Shown: positions 49,622 through 58,676, counted from the stretch's first letter. The stretch is DNA of 64,000 nucleotides from Cellulomonas taurus (GCF_012931845.1 NZ_CP051884.1:1612001-1676000); one strand, 5' to 3'. Made by a program: numbers and translations. The notes: a model not told the origin generated them from the letters alone.

Positions 49622-51307
49622 GTGAGCAGCACCCTGTACCGCCACGGCGTCGTCGACTCGCCCACCACACCCGGTGCCACCGCACTCCTGGTCGACGGCG
49701 ACCGGATCGTCTGGGTCGGCGACGACGACCACGCGGACGGCCTCACCGCCGACACCGTGGTGGAGCTGGACGGGGCGCTGGTCACGGCCGGATTCGTGGA
49801 CGCGCACGCGCATGTGCTCGCCACCGCGCTGGCCGCCGACGGCCTCGACCTGACCCCGGCGTCCTCCCTGGGCGAGCTGCTGGACACGGTGCGGGTCGCC
49901 GCCACCGGGGAGCACGGCCGACGACTGGCGGCGGAGGGGGCGCCGCTGTCCGGCACCGGGTGGGACGAGCAGCGCTGGCCGGAACGACGGCCGCCGACCC
50001 GGGCGGAGCTGGACGCCGCGGCGCATGGCGCACCGGTCTACCTGGGCCGGGTCGATCTGCACTCGGCCGTGGTCTCCACCTCCTTCGCCCAGGTGCTCGG
50101 GCTCGAGTCGCTGCCGGGCTGGGGCGCCGACGGGCTGATCACCGGCGTCGCCTTCACCGTCGCCCAGGACGCGCTGGCCGACATCGCCCCGGGGCGTCGG
50201 GAGCGCCTGATCCGCTCCGCGCTGACGTCGGCGGCTGCCCGGGGTGTGGTGGCGGTGCACGAGCACTCGGCCCCGTTCACCGACACCCGCGCCGGACTGC
50301 GTGCCCTGCTCGCCCTCGGCGCCGAGCCGGGGGTGCCGCTGGTGCTCGGCTACCGGGGCGAACGGTGTGAGACCGCCGACGACGCCCGCGAGCTGCTGGC
50401 CGACATCCCCGGTCTGACCGGGATCGGCGGGGACCTGTGCGTCGACGGGTCGGTCGGGTCGTGGACGGCGGCGGTGCACCGGCCGTATCTGGACGCCCCG
50501 GCGGGCTGGCCGTTCCCGACCGGCGAGCTGGAGCTGACCGCCGAACAGTTGAGCAATCACATCGCCGCCGTCACCCGGGCCGGGGCGCAGGCCGCCGTGC
50601 ACGCGATCGGCGACCGCGCGGTGGCCGAGGTGCTGCTGGGCGTCCGCGCCGCGACCGACGTCGAGGGGCTGGACGCGGTGCGGGCGGCCGGGCACCGGAT
50701 CGAGCACGCCGAGCTGCTGGACGCCCCGGCGCTGGCGGCGACCGTGCTGTTCGGGTTGATCGCCTCCGTGCAACCGGCCTTCGACGCCGCCTGGGGCGGT
50801 CCGGACGGCATGTACGCGACGCGACTGGGTGCGGGACGGGCGGCGGCGATGATCCCGCTGGCCGATCTGCGCGACTCCGGGGTGCCGCTGGCCTTCGGGT
50901 CGGACAGCCCGGTCACCGCGATCGACCCGTGGGCGGGGGTGCGGGCGGCGGTCGGGCACCACACCGCCGAGCAGCGTCTGTCCACCCGGGCCGCGGTGGA
51001 CGCGCACACCCGGGGTGGCTGGGCGGCCGGCCGCGGCGGCGCTCGACGTCCGCACGGCCCGCAGGTCCCGGCCGAGTCGGTCGACCCCCTGGCCGGCCAG
51101 CTCCGGGTCGGCGCACCCGCGCACCTGGCGATCTGGTCGGTGGACCCGTCGGCCTGGGCGCACCGGGATGTCGAACGGTCGAGCTGGCGCCGTCCGGGTC
51201 GCCCGGCGCCGGATCCGGCTCTGCCCGAGCTGATCGGTGACGTGCCCGATCCGGAGTGCCTGCGCACGGTGCGCTCCGGTGTGGTGCTGCACGACCGGAT
51301 GGACTGA
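49622..51307 (+). CDS. Amidohydrolase family protein (YtcJ-like)
   Basis: This 561-residue metal-dependent hydrolase has the HxH motif in VDAHAHVLA (about 58-66), an AVHAIGDRAV segment near 322 and GSDSPV near 426, which supply further metal ligands. Members of this YtcJ-type group act on amides, but substrates are mostly unknown. The start GTG 49622 lies at leaderless spacing from a -10-like hexamer. A 420-bp region with regulatory features follows. Confidence 0.87.
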   Translation: MSSTLYRHGVVDSPTTPGATALLVDGDRIVWVGDDDHADGLTADTVVELDGALVTAGFVDAHAHVLATALAADGLDLTPASSLGELLDTVRVAATGEHGRRLAAEGAPLSGTGWDEQRWPERRPPTRAELDAAAHGAPVYLGRVDLHSAVVSTSFAQVLGLESLPGWGADGLITGVAFTVAQDALADIAPGRRERLIRSALTSAAARGVVAVHEHSAPFTDTRAGLRALLALGAEPGVPLVLGYRGERCETADDARELLADIPGLTGIGGDLCVDGSVGSWTAAVHRPYLDAPAGWPFPTGELELTAEQLSNHIAAVTRAGAQAAVHAIGDRAVAEVLLGVRAATDVEGLDAVRAAGHRIEHAELLDAPALAATVLFGLIASVQPAFDAAWGGPDGMYATRLGAGRAAAMIPLADLRDSGVPLAFGSDSPVTAIDPWAGVRAAVGHHTAEQRLSTRAAVDAHTRGGWAAGRGGARRPHGPQVPAESVDPLAGQLRVGAPAHLAIWSVDPSAWAHRDVERSSWRRPGRPAPDPALPELIGDVPDPECLRTVRSGVVLHDRMD

Positions 51308-51519
51308 GGACGGCGTGGCGCTGGTTGCTGGTGGGACACCTGAGGTCGGCGGGGCGGGTGAGGATGACAGGCGTGTGAATTCTTCCGGCCGCGTTCACCC
51401 GATCGTCGCCACCCGGTCATTCCGACACGCCGACGGACACGCCGCGACGTGGCGTCAATCGGGACATTTCCTACCCAAGTGACCGGGTGAGAAGCCGGTG
51501 AGCTGGGTCGATGCCCACC

Positions 51520-51547
51520 TTGACACCACCTGTGCACCGAGTAGCGT
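51520..51547 (+). promoter_or_regulatory. Canonical sigma-70-type promoter upstream of lnt
   Basis: TTGACA (51520-51525) and TAGCGT (51542-51547) are separated by 16 bp, the best -35/-10 pair noticed in the window. Transcription would start near 51554-51555, exactly at a GTG opening a short reading frame. Confidence 0.75.
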
Positions 51548-51554
51548 CTCGGCA

Positions 51555-51605
51555 GTGGTCGTGGCGCGGGAACTCTCCGCGGAGACACCCCCCGATCACC
51601 CCTGA
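51555..51605 (+). CDS. Candidate leaderless 16-codon small ORF
   Basis: A GTG seven bases after the TAGCGT -10 opens a frame of 16 codons, translated MVVARELSAETPPDHP, ending in TGA. The spacing fits a leaderless start. The C-terminus has a Pro-Pro pair and a proline before the stop, which are slow steps for ribosomes. The stop lies four bases before a long hairpin. It could be a leader peptide or a chance frame; conservation is not known. Confidence 0.4.
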   Translation: MVVARELSAETPPDHP

Positions 51606-51609
51606 GGCC

Positions 51610-51690
51610 CCGACCGGGCCCGCGTGTTCAGTAGAAAACGTGCAGCTCCTCGCGGAGCCGCGCGGTACGAAGGACACGCGGGCCGGTCGG
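51610..51690 (+). promoter_or_regulatory. Long near-perfect stem-loop in the lnt leader
   Basis: The arm 51610-51627 pairs with 51674-51690 over 17 bp with a single bulged base. The 46-base loop holds a second hairpin, GCTCC (51645-51649) with GGAGC (51654-51658) around TCGC. The structure lies between the promoter/small ORF and the lnt start. No T tract follows, so it may attenuate, stabilise or hide RNA rather than simply terminate. Confidence 0.65.
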
Positions 51691-51715
51691 TCAGCTTCCG
51701 CCCAGCCGGGTGCCG

Positions 51716-51721
51716 TAGCAT
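51716..51721 (+). promoter_or_regulatory. Putative second, leaderless -10 for lnt
   Basis: TAGCAT ends six bases before the lnt GTG. It would give a leaderless lnt message independent of the upstream leader. Confidence 0.45.
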
Positions 51722-51727
51722 CGCGGC

Positions 51728-53296
51728 GTGCAGCCACGTGATCCCTCCCGCTGGTGGAGCGCGATCCTGGCACTGCTGGGCGGCGTCCTGACCTGGACCG
51801 CCTTCCCGGATCTGGGCTGGTGGTTCGCCGCCGCCCCGGGCGTCGGCCTGCTGTTCTGGGCGATGCGCCGCGACAGTGCCCGGTGGAACGCCCTGCTCGG
51901 GCTGATCTGGGGCATCGCGTTCTTCCTGCCGCTGATCACCTGGGCCGACGACGCCGTCGGTCCGGTGCCCTGGGTGGCGCTGTCCGTCGCCGAGGCCGGG
52001 TTCGTCGCGCTGTTCGGCGCCGCGTGGTCCTGGGCGCGGCGCGGCGAGGCGGTGTGGCGCAATGCCTGGTTGCAGGTGATCGTCTTCGCGGTGCTCTGGG
52101 TCGGGATCGAGGAACTGCGCTCGGCGGTGCCGTTCGGCGGATTCCCCTGGGGGCGGCTCGCGTTCTCCCAGAGTGACGCGCCGCTGATCGCGCTGGCCCG
52201 GATCGGCGGTGCGCCGTTGGTCTCGTTGCTGGTCGCCGGGGCGGGTGCGCTGCTCGCGCTGACCTGGTCCGCCGCCAAGCGGTTCTCGCTGGTCGGCGTG
52301 CTGACCCGGGTCGGTGCCGCGGTGGCGGTCGTGCTGGTCGGCCTGCTGGTCCCGATGCCGACCCAGGCCGAGGACAGCACGCTGCGGGTGGCCGCGATCC
52401 AGGGCAATGTGTCGAAGCCCGGCCTGGACGCCTTCGACAACCGGCGCGAGGTGCTGGACAACCATCTGAACGGCACCACCGCCGTCGCCGACCAGGTGGG
52501 CGCCGGGGGAGTGGACCTGGTGCTGTGGCCGGAGAACGGCACCGACATCGACCCGCAGGCCGATCCCCAGGTGTGGGCGGACATCGACGCGGCGGCGCAG
52601 GCGGTGGGTGCACCCATCCTGGTCGGCACCGTGGAGTACCCGGCCGACAGTGACGGCCGGTACAACACCGCGCTGCTCTGGCAGCCGGGGGTCGGACCGG
52701 TGGCCCGCTACTCCAAGCAGCACCCGGCACCCTTCGCCGAGTACATCCCGATCCGTGAGCTGGTCCGGCCGTTCTCCTCCGCCGTCGACCTGGTGACCCG
52801 GGACATGATCCCCGGCACCGAGCCCGGCGTGCTGCCGATGGAGTCGACCCGGTTGGGCCGGACGGTGACCATCGGCGACGTGATCTGCTTCGAGGTGGCC
52901 TACGACGCGCTGGTGCGGGAGTCGGTGACCGAGGGGGCCGAGTTCCTGGTGGTGCAGACCAACAACGCCTCCTTCGGCTGGTCCGCCGAGTCCACGCAGC
53001 AACTGGCGATGTCCCGGTTCCGCGCGGTGGAGCACGGTCGGGCCACCGTCCAGGTGTCGACCGTCGGAGTGAGTGCGGTGATCGCACCGAACGGCGCGGT
53101 CTCCCGCTCCTCGGACCTGTTCACCGCCGACCAGCTGATCGCCAGTCTCCCGCTGCGCCAGTCCCTCACCCCGGCCACCCGGATGGGTCAGTGGCCGGCC
53201 TGGATCCTGGGCGGCCTGGGGGTGGTCATGGTCGGTGCGGGGATGGCCGGTGCCCGTCGGGTGCGTCGCGGCGATCGAGCGGAGGGAGCACTGTGA
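51728..53296 (+). CDS. lnt: Apolipoprotein N-acyltransferase
   Basis: This 522-residue membrane enzyme adds the third acyl chain to lipoproteins. An N-terminal block of about six transmembrane helices (1-215) precedes a nitrilase-like domain whose catalytic triad is visible: Glu269 in WPENGTD, Lys330 in YSKQHP and Cys387 in VICFEVAYD. A final transmembrane helix (about 485-505) anchors the C-terminus. It overlaps the downstream glycosyltransferase as GTGA, the split equivalent of the fused mycobacterial Ppm1. Confidence 0.94.
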   Translation: MQPRDPSRWWSAILALLGGVLTWTAFPDLGWWFAAAPGVGLLFWAMRRDSARWNALLGLIWGIAFFLPLITWADDAVGPVPWVALSVAEAGFVALFGAAWSWARRGEAVWRNAWLQVIVFAVLWVGIEELRSAVPFGGFPWGRLAFSQSDAPLIALARIGGAPLVSLLVAGAGALLALTWSAAKRFSLVGVLTRVGAAVAVVLVGLLVPMPTQAEDSTLRVAAIQGNVSKPGLDAFDNRREVLDNHLNGTTAVADQVGAGGVDLVLWPENGTDIDPQADPQVWADIDAAAQAVGAPILVGTVEYPADSDGRYNTALLWQPGVGPVARYSKQHPAPFAEYIPIRELVRPFSSAVDLVTRDMIPGTEPGVLPMESTRLGRTVTIGDVICFEVAYDALVRESVTEGAEFLVVQTNNASFGWSAESTQQLAMSRFRAVEHGRATVQVSTVGVSAVIAPNGAVSRSSDLFTADQLIASLPLRQSLTPATRMGQWPAWILGGLGVVMVGAGMAGARRVRRGDRAEGAL

Positions 53297-54150
53297 GCGC
53301 TGTGCGCGCTGAAGGTAGCGGGGGCACTGAAGACACTGAGGGCACCGGCGGCACTGGGCCCGCTGAGGGCGCTGCCCGGCCGCTGGTGGTGATGCCCACG
53401 TACGACGAGCGGGACAGCCTGCCGCGCACCCTGGACGCGCTGCGACGGCACGCCCCCGAGGTGGACGTCCTGGTGGTGGACGACGGGTCGCCGGACGGGA
53501 CAGGCGAGCTCGCCGAGCGGATCGCCGCCCAGGAGGAGGCCGAGCTGGGTCGTCGCCGGATCCAGGTGCTGCACCGGACCGGCAAGCAGGGACTCGGCAC
53601 CGCCTACGTGGCCGGGTTCCGCTGGGCGCTGGACCGCGGCTACCCGGCAGTGGTGGAGATGGACGCGGACGGCTCGCACCGGGCGGAGGACCTGCCCCGG
53701 CTGCTGACCCGGCTGGACGCCGAGGACGCCCCGGCGCTGGTGATCGGCTCGCGCTGGGTGCGCGGCGGACGGGTGGTCAACTGGCCCGTGCACCGGCAGA
53801 TCCTGTCCCGGGGTGCGAACGTCTATGCCTGGCTCGCGATGGGCCTGCCGGTGCGGGACGCCACCGCGGGGTTCCGGGTGTACCGCCAGGACGTGCTGCG
53901 GCGCCTGGCCCTGGCCGAGGTGGCCTCGCACGGCTATTGCTTCCAGATCGACATGGCCTGGCGGGTGATCAAGGCCGGCGGCACGGTGGCCGAGGTGCCG
54001 ATCACCTTCGTGGAGCGCGCCGAGGGCCGATCCAAGATGAGCCGGAACATCGTGGTCGAGGCCCTGGTCCGGGTGACGGTCTGGGGCGCCCAGGAACGGT
54101 GGAACCAGCTGCGGCGGCTCATCGGGTCCGGCCGGGCTCCGCGCCGCTGA
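53293..54150 (+). CDS. ppm1: Polyprenol-phosphate mannosyltransferase (Ppm1/DPM1-like)
   Basis: This 285-residue GT2 enzyme transfers mannose from GDP-mannose to polyprenyl phosphate. VVMPTYDERDSLPRTL, VVDDGSPDGTGELA (near 60-73), the DAD motif in VEMDADGSH (near 120) and the GSRWVRGG and QIDMAWR segments are typical. The first 30 residues are a Gly/Thr/Glu-rich low-complexity leader. The product donates mannose for lipoglycans and protein O-mannosylation. It is coupled to lnt by a 4-nt overlap. Confidence 0.9.
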   Translation: MSAVRAEGSGGTEDTEGTGGTGPAEGAARPLVVMPTYDERDSLPRTLDALRRHAPEVDVLVVDDGSPDGTGELAERIAAQEEAELGRRRIQVLHRTGKQGLGTAYVAGFRWALDRGYPAVVEMDADGSHRAEDLPRLLTRLDAEDAPALVIGSRWVRGGRVVNWPVHRQILSRGANVYAWLAMGLPVRDATAGFRVYRQDVLRRLALAEVASHGYCFQIDMAWRVIKAGGTVAEVPITFVERAEGRSKMSRNIVVEALVRVTVWGAQERWNQLRRLIGSGRAPRR

Positions 54151-54168
54151 CCCGGCCCCGCCGCCCGC

Positions 54169-54214
54169 ACGACGAAGCGGGCCGCCCCGTGGTGGGGGCG
54201 GCCCGCTTCGTCGT
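54169..54214. terminator. Bidirectional terminator between ppm1 and rbpA
   Basis: Arms 54169-54188 and 54195-54214 form a perfect 20-bp stem around a 6-base loop, between two convergent genes. It is the strongest hairpin in the window. Confidence 0.9.
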
Positions 54215-54233
54215 CAAGGGCTGGTGCGGGAGG

Positions 54234-54578
54234 TCAGGCGCTCCGACGCAGCTTGCCGGCGCGGAGCAGGTCGAGCCGCTCGTCCAGCAGGTCCTCGAGC
54301 TCCTTGATGGTGCGACGCTCCAGGAGCATGTCCCAGTGCGTGCGCGGCGGCTTGGTCGCCTTCGGCTCGGGCTTGGACGCGTCGCGCAGCAGTGCCTCGG
54401 CACCGCACCGGCACTCCCAGACCACCGGGACATCGGCCTCGACCGAGAACGGCAGGATGATCGTGTGCCCGTTCGGGCAGTCGTAGTACGCCTGGAGCCG
54501 CGGGGCGAAGTCGACGCCCTCATCCGACTCCATGCTGTGGGAACCGATGCGCATACCGCGCAGGGACCGGTTCGACAT
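54234..54578 (-). CDS. rbpA: RNA polymerase-binding protein RbpA
   Basis: This 114-residue actinobacterial protein binds principal sigma factor and stabilises open complexes. The zinc domain (YYDCPNGHTIILPF with ECRCGAEA, about 31-65), the basic linker (KPEPKATKPPRTHWDM) and the C-terminal sigma-interaction domain (LLERRTIKELEDLLDERL) are all present. The ATG at 54578 follows GGAGG; a longer in-frame start would include the ribosome site. A SigR/SigH-like promoter lies 53 bp upstream. Confidence 0.96.
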   Translation of the reverse strand: MSNRSLRGMRIGSHSMESDEGVDFAPRLQAYYDCPNGHTIILPFSVEADVPVVWECRCGAEALLRDASKPEPKATKPPRTHWDMLLERRTIKELEDLLDERLDLLRAGKLRRSA

Positions 54579-54630
54579 GGTGGGACCTCCGTGCCTTGAC
54601 GTGCAGAGCTGGGTGATACTCAAATGTGTT

Positions 54631-54657
54631 CAACGAGCGAACGGCCGCGTGTGTTCC
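54631..54657 (-). promoter_or_regulatory. SigR/SigH-type promoter of rbpA
   Basis: On the minus strand GGAAC (54657-54653) and GTTG (54634-54631) are separated by exactly 18 bp, matching the GGAAT/C-N18-GTT consensus of thiol-stress ECF sigma factors. In Streptomyces rbpA is a known SigR target. Confidence 0.75.
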
Positions 54658-54712
54658 ACTGTGCCGTGAAGGTCCGGTGAACGCCCGCTGAGCGGGGACA
54701 TCCTGCCCGGAA

Positions 54713-55810
54713 TCAGCCGAGCGAGAGCGTGGCGTTCACCGCACGGCGGACCACCTCGCGGTCGTCGGCACCGGCCGAACGCCACTGTCGTTGCTGGTGA
54801 GCGCCGTTTCCACGCTCGAACAGACGCTGGACACCGGCCTCAACGTGGTCGAGGTCACCGTTCTTCCGCAGCGCCGGCGTGATGTGCGACACCAACTGGT
54901 CGACCACCTCGGCGGCCGGTGCCGGGGTGCCGGTGACCGGTGACAGCAGGTCCTCCCGCAGTCCGGTGCGGGCCGCCCGCCAGCCGGCGACCCGGATCAG
55001 CTCCGCGCGGGTGGTGTCCGGCTCGTGGTCGCCGTCGATCGCGGTGTCGGCCAGCCCCCGGACCAGGGCACCGATCAGCACGGCGTCCTCCGGGTCCAGG
55101 CACACGTCCGCGACCCGCACCTCGACGGTGGGGTAGTGCGCCGACAGCCGGGCGTCGAAGTAGATCATCCCGTCGTCCAGGATGGTGCCGGACTCGACCA
55201 GCCCCGCGACCGTGCGGCGGTAGGTGTCGGCGTCCCCGAACGGCGCCGTCGGCCCGGCCGTGGGCCACCGGCCCCAGATCTGCGAGCGGAACGACTCGTA
55301 GCCGGAGTCGTTGCCGTGCCAGAACGGGCTGTTCGCGGACATCGCGAGCAGCACCGGATTCCACCGCCGCAGGTGGTCGACGATCCGCACGCCCTCCTCG
55401 TCGTCGGCCACGGAGACGTGCACGTGGCAGCCGGAGGTCAGCTGGTCCTGCGCCGTCCGGGCGAACAGGTCCATGATCCGTCGCGCCCGGGCGTCGGCCA
55501 CGACCGTCGGATCCACCGCGTGCGGTGAGGTCGCCAGGGCCACGATGTGGTTGCCGGTGTGCTGCGCCGAGGCGTCCGCCCGTGCCCGTCCGGCGCGCAC
55601 CTCGGCCAGCAGGTCGTCCAGGTCGGTGCACGGATGGGTGGAGGTCTCCACCTGTTCCTGGGCGAACTCCTTCTCCAGCGCACCGCCCGGTGTCGCACCC
55701 TGGTCCCCGTGCTCGGCCGAGGCGTGCTGCAGCACCGCTGCGGCCACCGCACGCGGAGCACCGTCCGGGCCGACGATCAGGAACTCTTCTTCCACACCCA
55801 TGGTTCGCAC
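54713..55810 (-). CDS. Carboxylate-amine ligase, glutamate-cysteine ligase type 2 (YbdK family)
   Basis: This 365-residue protein belongs to the GCS2/YbdK family: GVEEEFLIV at the N-terminus, QTST-like VETSTHPCTDLDD (about 55-67), SGCHVHVSV (near 127) and the ARLSAHYPTVEVRVADVC block. YbdK relatives have weak glutamate-cysteine ligase activity in vitro. Actinobacteria mostly use mycothiol, so the physiological substrate is uncertain. GTG 55810 gives the usual start RTMGVEEE; ATG 55801 is possible. Confidence 0.85.
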   Translation of the reverse strand: MRTMGVEEEFLIVGPDGAPRAVAAAVLQHASAEHGDQGATPGGALEKEFAQEQVETSTHPCTDLDDLLAEVRAGRARADASAQHTGNHIVALATSPHAVDPTVVADARARRIMDLFARTAQDQLTSGCHVHVSVADDEEGVRIVDHLRRWNPVLLAMSANSPFWHGNDSGYESFRSQIWGRWPTAGPTAPFGDADTYRRTVAGLVESGTILDDGMIYFDARLSAHYPTVEVRVADVCLDPEDAVLIGALVRGLADTAIDGDHEPDTTRAELIRVAGWRAARTGLREDLLSPVTGTPAPAAEVVDQLVSHITPALRKNGDLDHVEAGVQRLFERGNGAHQQRQWRSAGADDREVVRRAVNATLSLG

Positions 55811-55880
55811 CCGTGCATTCTGGGGTGGCGGGTGGGAGTTGTCCTGCGCACCGGCGCGGAGGTGATCCGCGTCTCGTCGA

Positions 55881-58676
55881 TCAGCGCCCGCGGTGCCGGG
55901 TGCGGCGGCGGAGGGTGGTGCCGAGGGAGACGAGGCCCATCGCGGTGGCGAGCAGGGCACCGACCGCCGTGCCGGTGACCGCGAGCCGCGTGCCGGATCC
56001 GGTAGTGCTCGACCCGGCGGCGCCGTCACCACCCGCCGCGCTCGGTGTCCCGGGCGCACCCGGGCTAACAGGGTCGGTCGGTCCGCCAGGGTCGGTGGGT
56101 GCGCCCGGGTCCACGGGTCCACCCGGATCGACCGGAGCGGTGGGATCGACGACGGTCACGGTGACGGTGGCGTCGGCGCAGATCCCGGACCCGTCAGCGG
56201 CGCAGATCCGGTAGTCGAAACCGTCGGTGCCGACATAGCCGGCGGCCGGGGTGTAGACGAAGGCGGTGCCGTTCCACACCACAGTGCCGTGCGCCGGGTC
56301 GGTGAGGAGACCGGGCGGGTCCACCTCGCCCACGTCATTGGCCAGCGCGTCGATCGTGACCGGGGTGTCGATGTCGGTGCTGGCGCTGTCGTCGGTGGCG
56401 ATGGGATCGATCAGCACCCGCACCAGGCCGGTGCTGCACAGGCCGGGATAGCCGTCGTCGCACACGGTGTAGGCGTAGAGGTCGACCCCGGCGAAGCCGG
56501 CCGGTGGCACGTAGGTGGTGGTCAGCCCCACGGTGGTCTCGTCGCCACGCACCGGGTCGAACACCCGCTGAACCGCCACCTGGTCGCCGTTCGGGTCGCT
56601 GACGTTCAGCGCCCCCGACACCGCCTGGCCGACCTGGGTCTCCAGCACGGTGAGCTCGGTGACCGGCGGGTCGTTGTCCGGCACCACGTGCACGGTCACC
56701 ACCGCCTGAGCGCACACCGACGGGGCCGTGGCGGCGCAGGTCTCGTACGTCAGCTCGACATCGCCGAGGTACCCGCCGGGGTCGTAGGTGAGCGTCCCCG
56801 CCTCCGGGTCGATCGCGGCGACCCCGCCGTGCTCCGGCCCGGACACCACGCGGCTGATCCGGGCGTCGTCGGTGTCGTTCGCGGACACCGGGATGACGAC
56901 CTCGTGGGAGCGGCGCGTGGTGGCCTCGTCGTTCAACGCCTGGGGTGTCACCGTGATCGTGATCGTGGCGGCGGCCGAGCACAGGCCCTGGCTGTCGCAC
57001 ACCCGGTAGTCGAAGGAGTCGATGCCGGTGAAACCGTCGGTCGGGACGTACAGGAAGAGTCCGCCGCCGGTCATCCGCGCGGTGCCGTGGGCGCCGTCCG
57101 TCAGTCGTTCGAAGGTCAGCCGCAGGTCGTCCGGGGACGCACCGCTGCCGCGACCGAGCACCGGGACGCCGGCCTCGGTCGTCCGGTCCAGATCCACCGC
57201 GCTGGGCGGCCCGGAGGGTGTCACCGGCCCGTCCTGGACCTCGGTCGTGACCGATTGGGCCCAGGTGCTGCCGTCGTTATTCGCCGGTGCCGGGTCCGGA
57301 GTGGTGGCCGTCAAGCGGGCGGTGTCGACCAGGATCGCCGGTGCCGGGGGAGCGACGCCGGAGAGCGTCCGGGTGGCGGTGACACCGACCGCCAGATCGC
57401 CGATCGTCCAGGTGGCCACACCGTCGGCGACCGTGCCGCCGTCCGAGGGCACCGGGTCGGTCAGCTGCGTGGGCAGGACATCGCTGAGCACGACCCCCGT
57501 CGCGGGGTCCGGGCCCTCGTTGTGCACGGTGAGGGTGTAGGTGACCGGCGCACCGCTCTGGGCGACTCCGGGGCCCGCCTTGGTCACGCGGACGTCGGCG
57601 CTGTCCCGGTCGACATCCGCCGCGCAGCCCGGTGCCGGGTGGTCGTCGATGCTGCCGGGGGTGACGGTGCCCGCGACCACATTCGCGATCTGCCCGCTCT
57701 GCGTGCCGAACGGCGGGTCCTGACCGGTGTCCACCACGATCGGGTCCTGCGCCGAGTCGCCGACGAAGCTGCCCTGCACCGAGGTCGTCCCGGTGAAGCG
57801 GTAGCTGCCATAACCGGTCACCTGCTGGTCGTCCACCAGCGCCGCCGCCGACAGCGTGCCGGTCTCGGACTGCGACCAGCCGCCGTTGTTGGTGAAGGTG
57901 CCGCCGATCAGCAGCAGTCCGCCGTTGCTCGATCCGCTGGCGGTGTTCATCAGATCACCACCGGCTTGGATCCCGCAGGAGTTGATCAGCGTGCCGGAGC
58001 CGTTGATGGTCAGACCCTGGTCGATCCGGACCAGCCCGGAGTTGTCGAGTCGGCCGTCGGCGGTCAGGGCGCCGCGGACGGTGAGCTCACCGCTGTTGCT
58101 GAACGCCACCTGACCGTTCAGGTTCGCGGTGCCCTGCACCACCATCGTGCCGTCGTTGGTCAGGTCACCGGTGGCGGGGCTGAATGCGCTCTCGATGGTG
58201 AGGGTGGCGCCCGCCCGGTTCCGCACGGTCGCGCTGCCGTTGATCGCGAGACCGGCGAGGGTCGCCGTCCCGGCGTTGTCGAGGGCGAACCCGGCAGCGA
58301 CGGCGAGGTTCGGGGCAGTGAGCGTGCCGCCGGGCTCGACGACCAGGGCGCCCTGGCCGTTGTTCAGGTAACTCGGCGCCAGCGTGGTCCCGGCGGTCAC
58401 GCAGAGCGTGCCACCGGCCGGCAGCTGGTCGATGCCGCCCGGGAAGGTGCCTCCGGTCAGGGCGACCACCTCACCGGGGGCGACGCTGATCGGGGAGTTG
58501 CCGGTGGCCGCCGCCGTGACGGTCCGATCCGGGGTCGCGCAGTCGTCCACCGGGGCGCCCTGGGCGGTCCCGGCCGCCGGCACGACCAGGGCGGCGCCCA
58601 GACCGACCACCGCGGCGGCGGCCCAGGCCCGGTACCGCGGCAGGCTGCCGTGCCGGGCCGCCGATCCCCGGCTCAC
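55881..58676 (-). CDS. LAxTG-anchored multidomain surface protein
   Basis: This 931-residue secreted protein has a signal peptide (1 to about 42, a basic start then AAAAVVGLGAALVVPAAG). Residues about 45-330 form a beta-helix-like region with repeated 'TNDGT', 'FSNSGEL' and 'LDNSGLV' rungs. A DUF11-type domain (about 360-470, DVRVTKAGPGVAQSGAPVTY) and three to four cadherin/Big_9-like repeats (about 535-855, each with FDYRVC- or YETCA-type strands) follow. A Pro/Gly/Asp-rich spacer (about 865-890), the sortase motif LAVTG (898-902), a transmembrane helix and RRRTRHRGR end the protein. LAxTG indicates a class E sortase, not in this window. The GTG at 58676 overlaps the upstream hydrolase stop. 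Confidence 0.85.
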   Translation of the reverse strand: MSRGSAARHGSLPRYRAWAAAAVVGLGAALVVPAAGTAQGAPVDDCATPDRTVTAAATGNSPISVAPGEVVALTGGTFPGGIDQLPAGGTLCVTAGTTLAPSYLNNGQGALVVEPGGTLTAPNLAVAAGFALDNAGTATLAGLAINGSATVRNRAGATLTIESAFSPATGDLTNDGTMVVQGTANLNGQVAFSNSGELTVRGALTADGRLDNSGLVRIDQGLTINGSGTLINSCGIQAGGDLMNTASGSSNGGLLLIGGTFTNNGGWSQSETGTLSAAALVDDQQVTGYGSYRFTGTTSVQGSFVGDSAQDPIVVDTGQDPPFGTQSGQIANVVAGTVTPGSIDDHPAPGCAADVDRDSADVRVTKAGPGVAQSGAPVTYTLTVHNEGPDPATGVVLSDVLPTQLTDPVPSDGGTVADGVATWTIGDLAVGVTATRTLSGVAPPAPAILVDTARLTATTPDPAPANNDGSTWAQSVTTEVQDGPVTPSGPPSAVDLDRTTEAGVPVLGRGSGASPDDLRLTFERLTDGAHGTARMTGGGLFLYVPTDGFTGIDSFDYRVCDSQGLCSAAATITITVTPQALNDEATTRRSHEVVIPVSANDTDDARISRVVSGPEHGGVAAIDPEAGTLTYDPGGYLGDVELTYETCAATAPSVCAQAVVTVHVVPDNDPPVTELTVLETQVGQAVSGALNVSDPNGDQVAVQRVFDPVRGDETTVGLTTTYVPPAGFAGVDLYAYTVCDDGYPGLCSTGLVRVLIDPIATDDSASTDIDTPVTIDALANDVGEVDPPGLLTDPAHGTVVWNGTAFVYTPAAGYVGTDGFDYRICAADGSGICADATVTVTVVDPTAPVDPGGPVDPGAPTDPGGPTDPVSPGAPGTPSAAGGDGAAGSSTTGSGTRLAVTGTAVGALLATAMGLVSLGTTLRRRTRHRGR

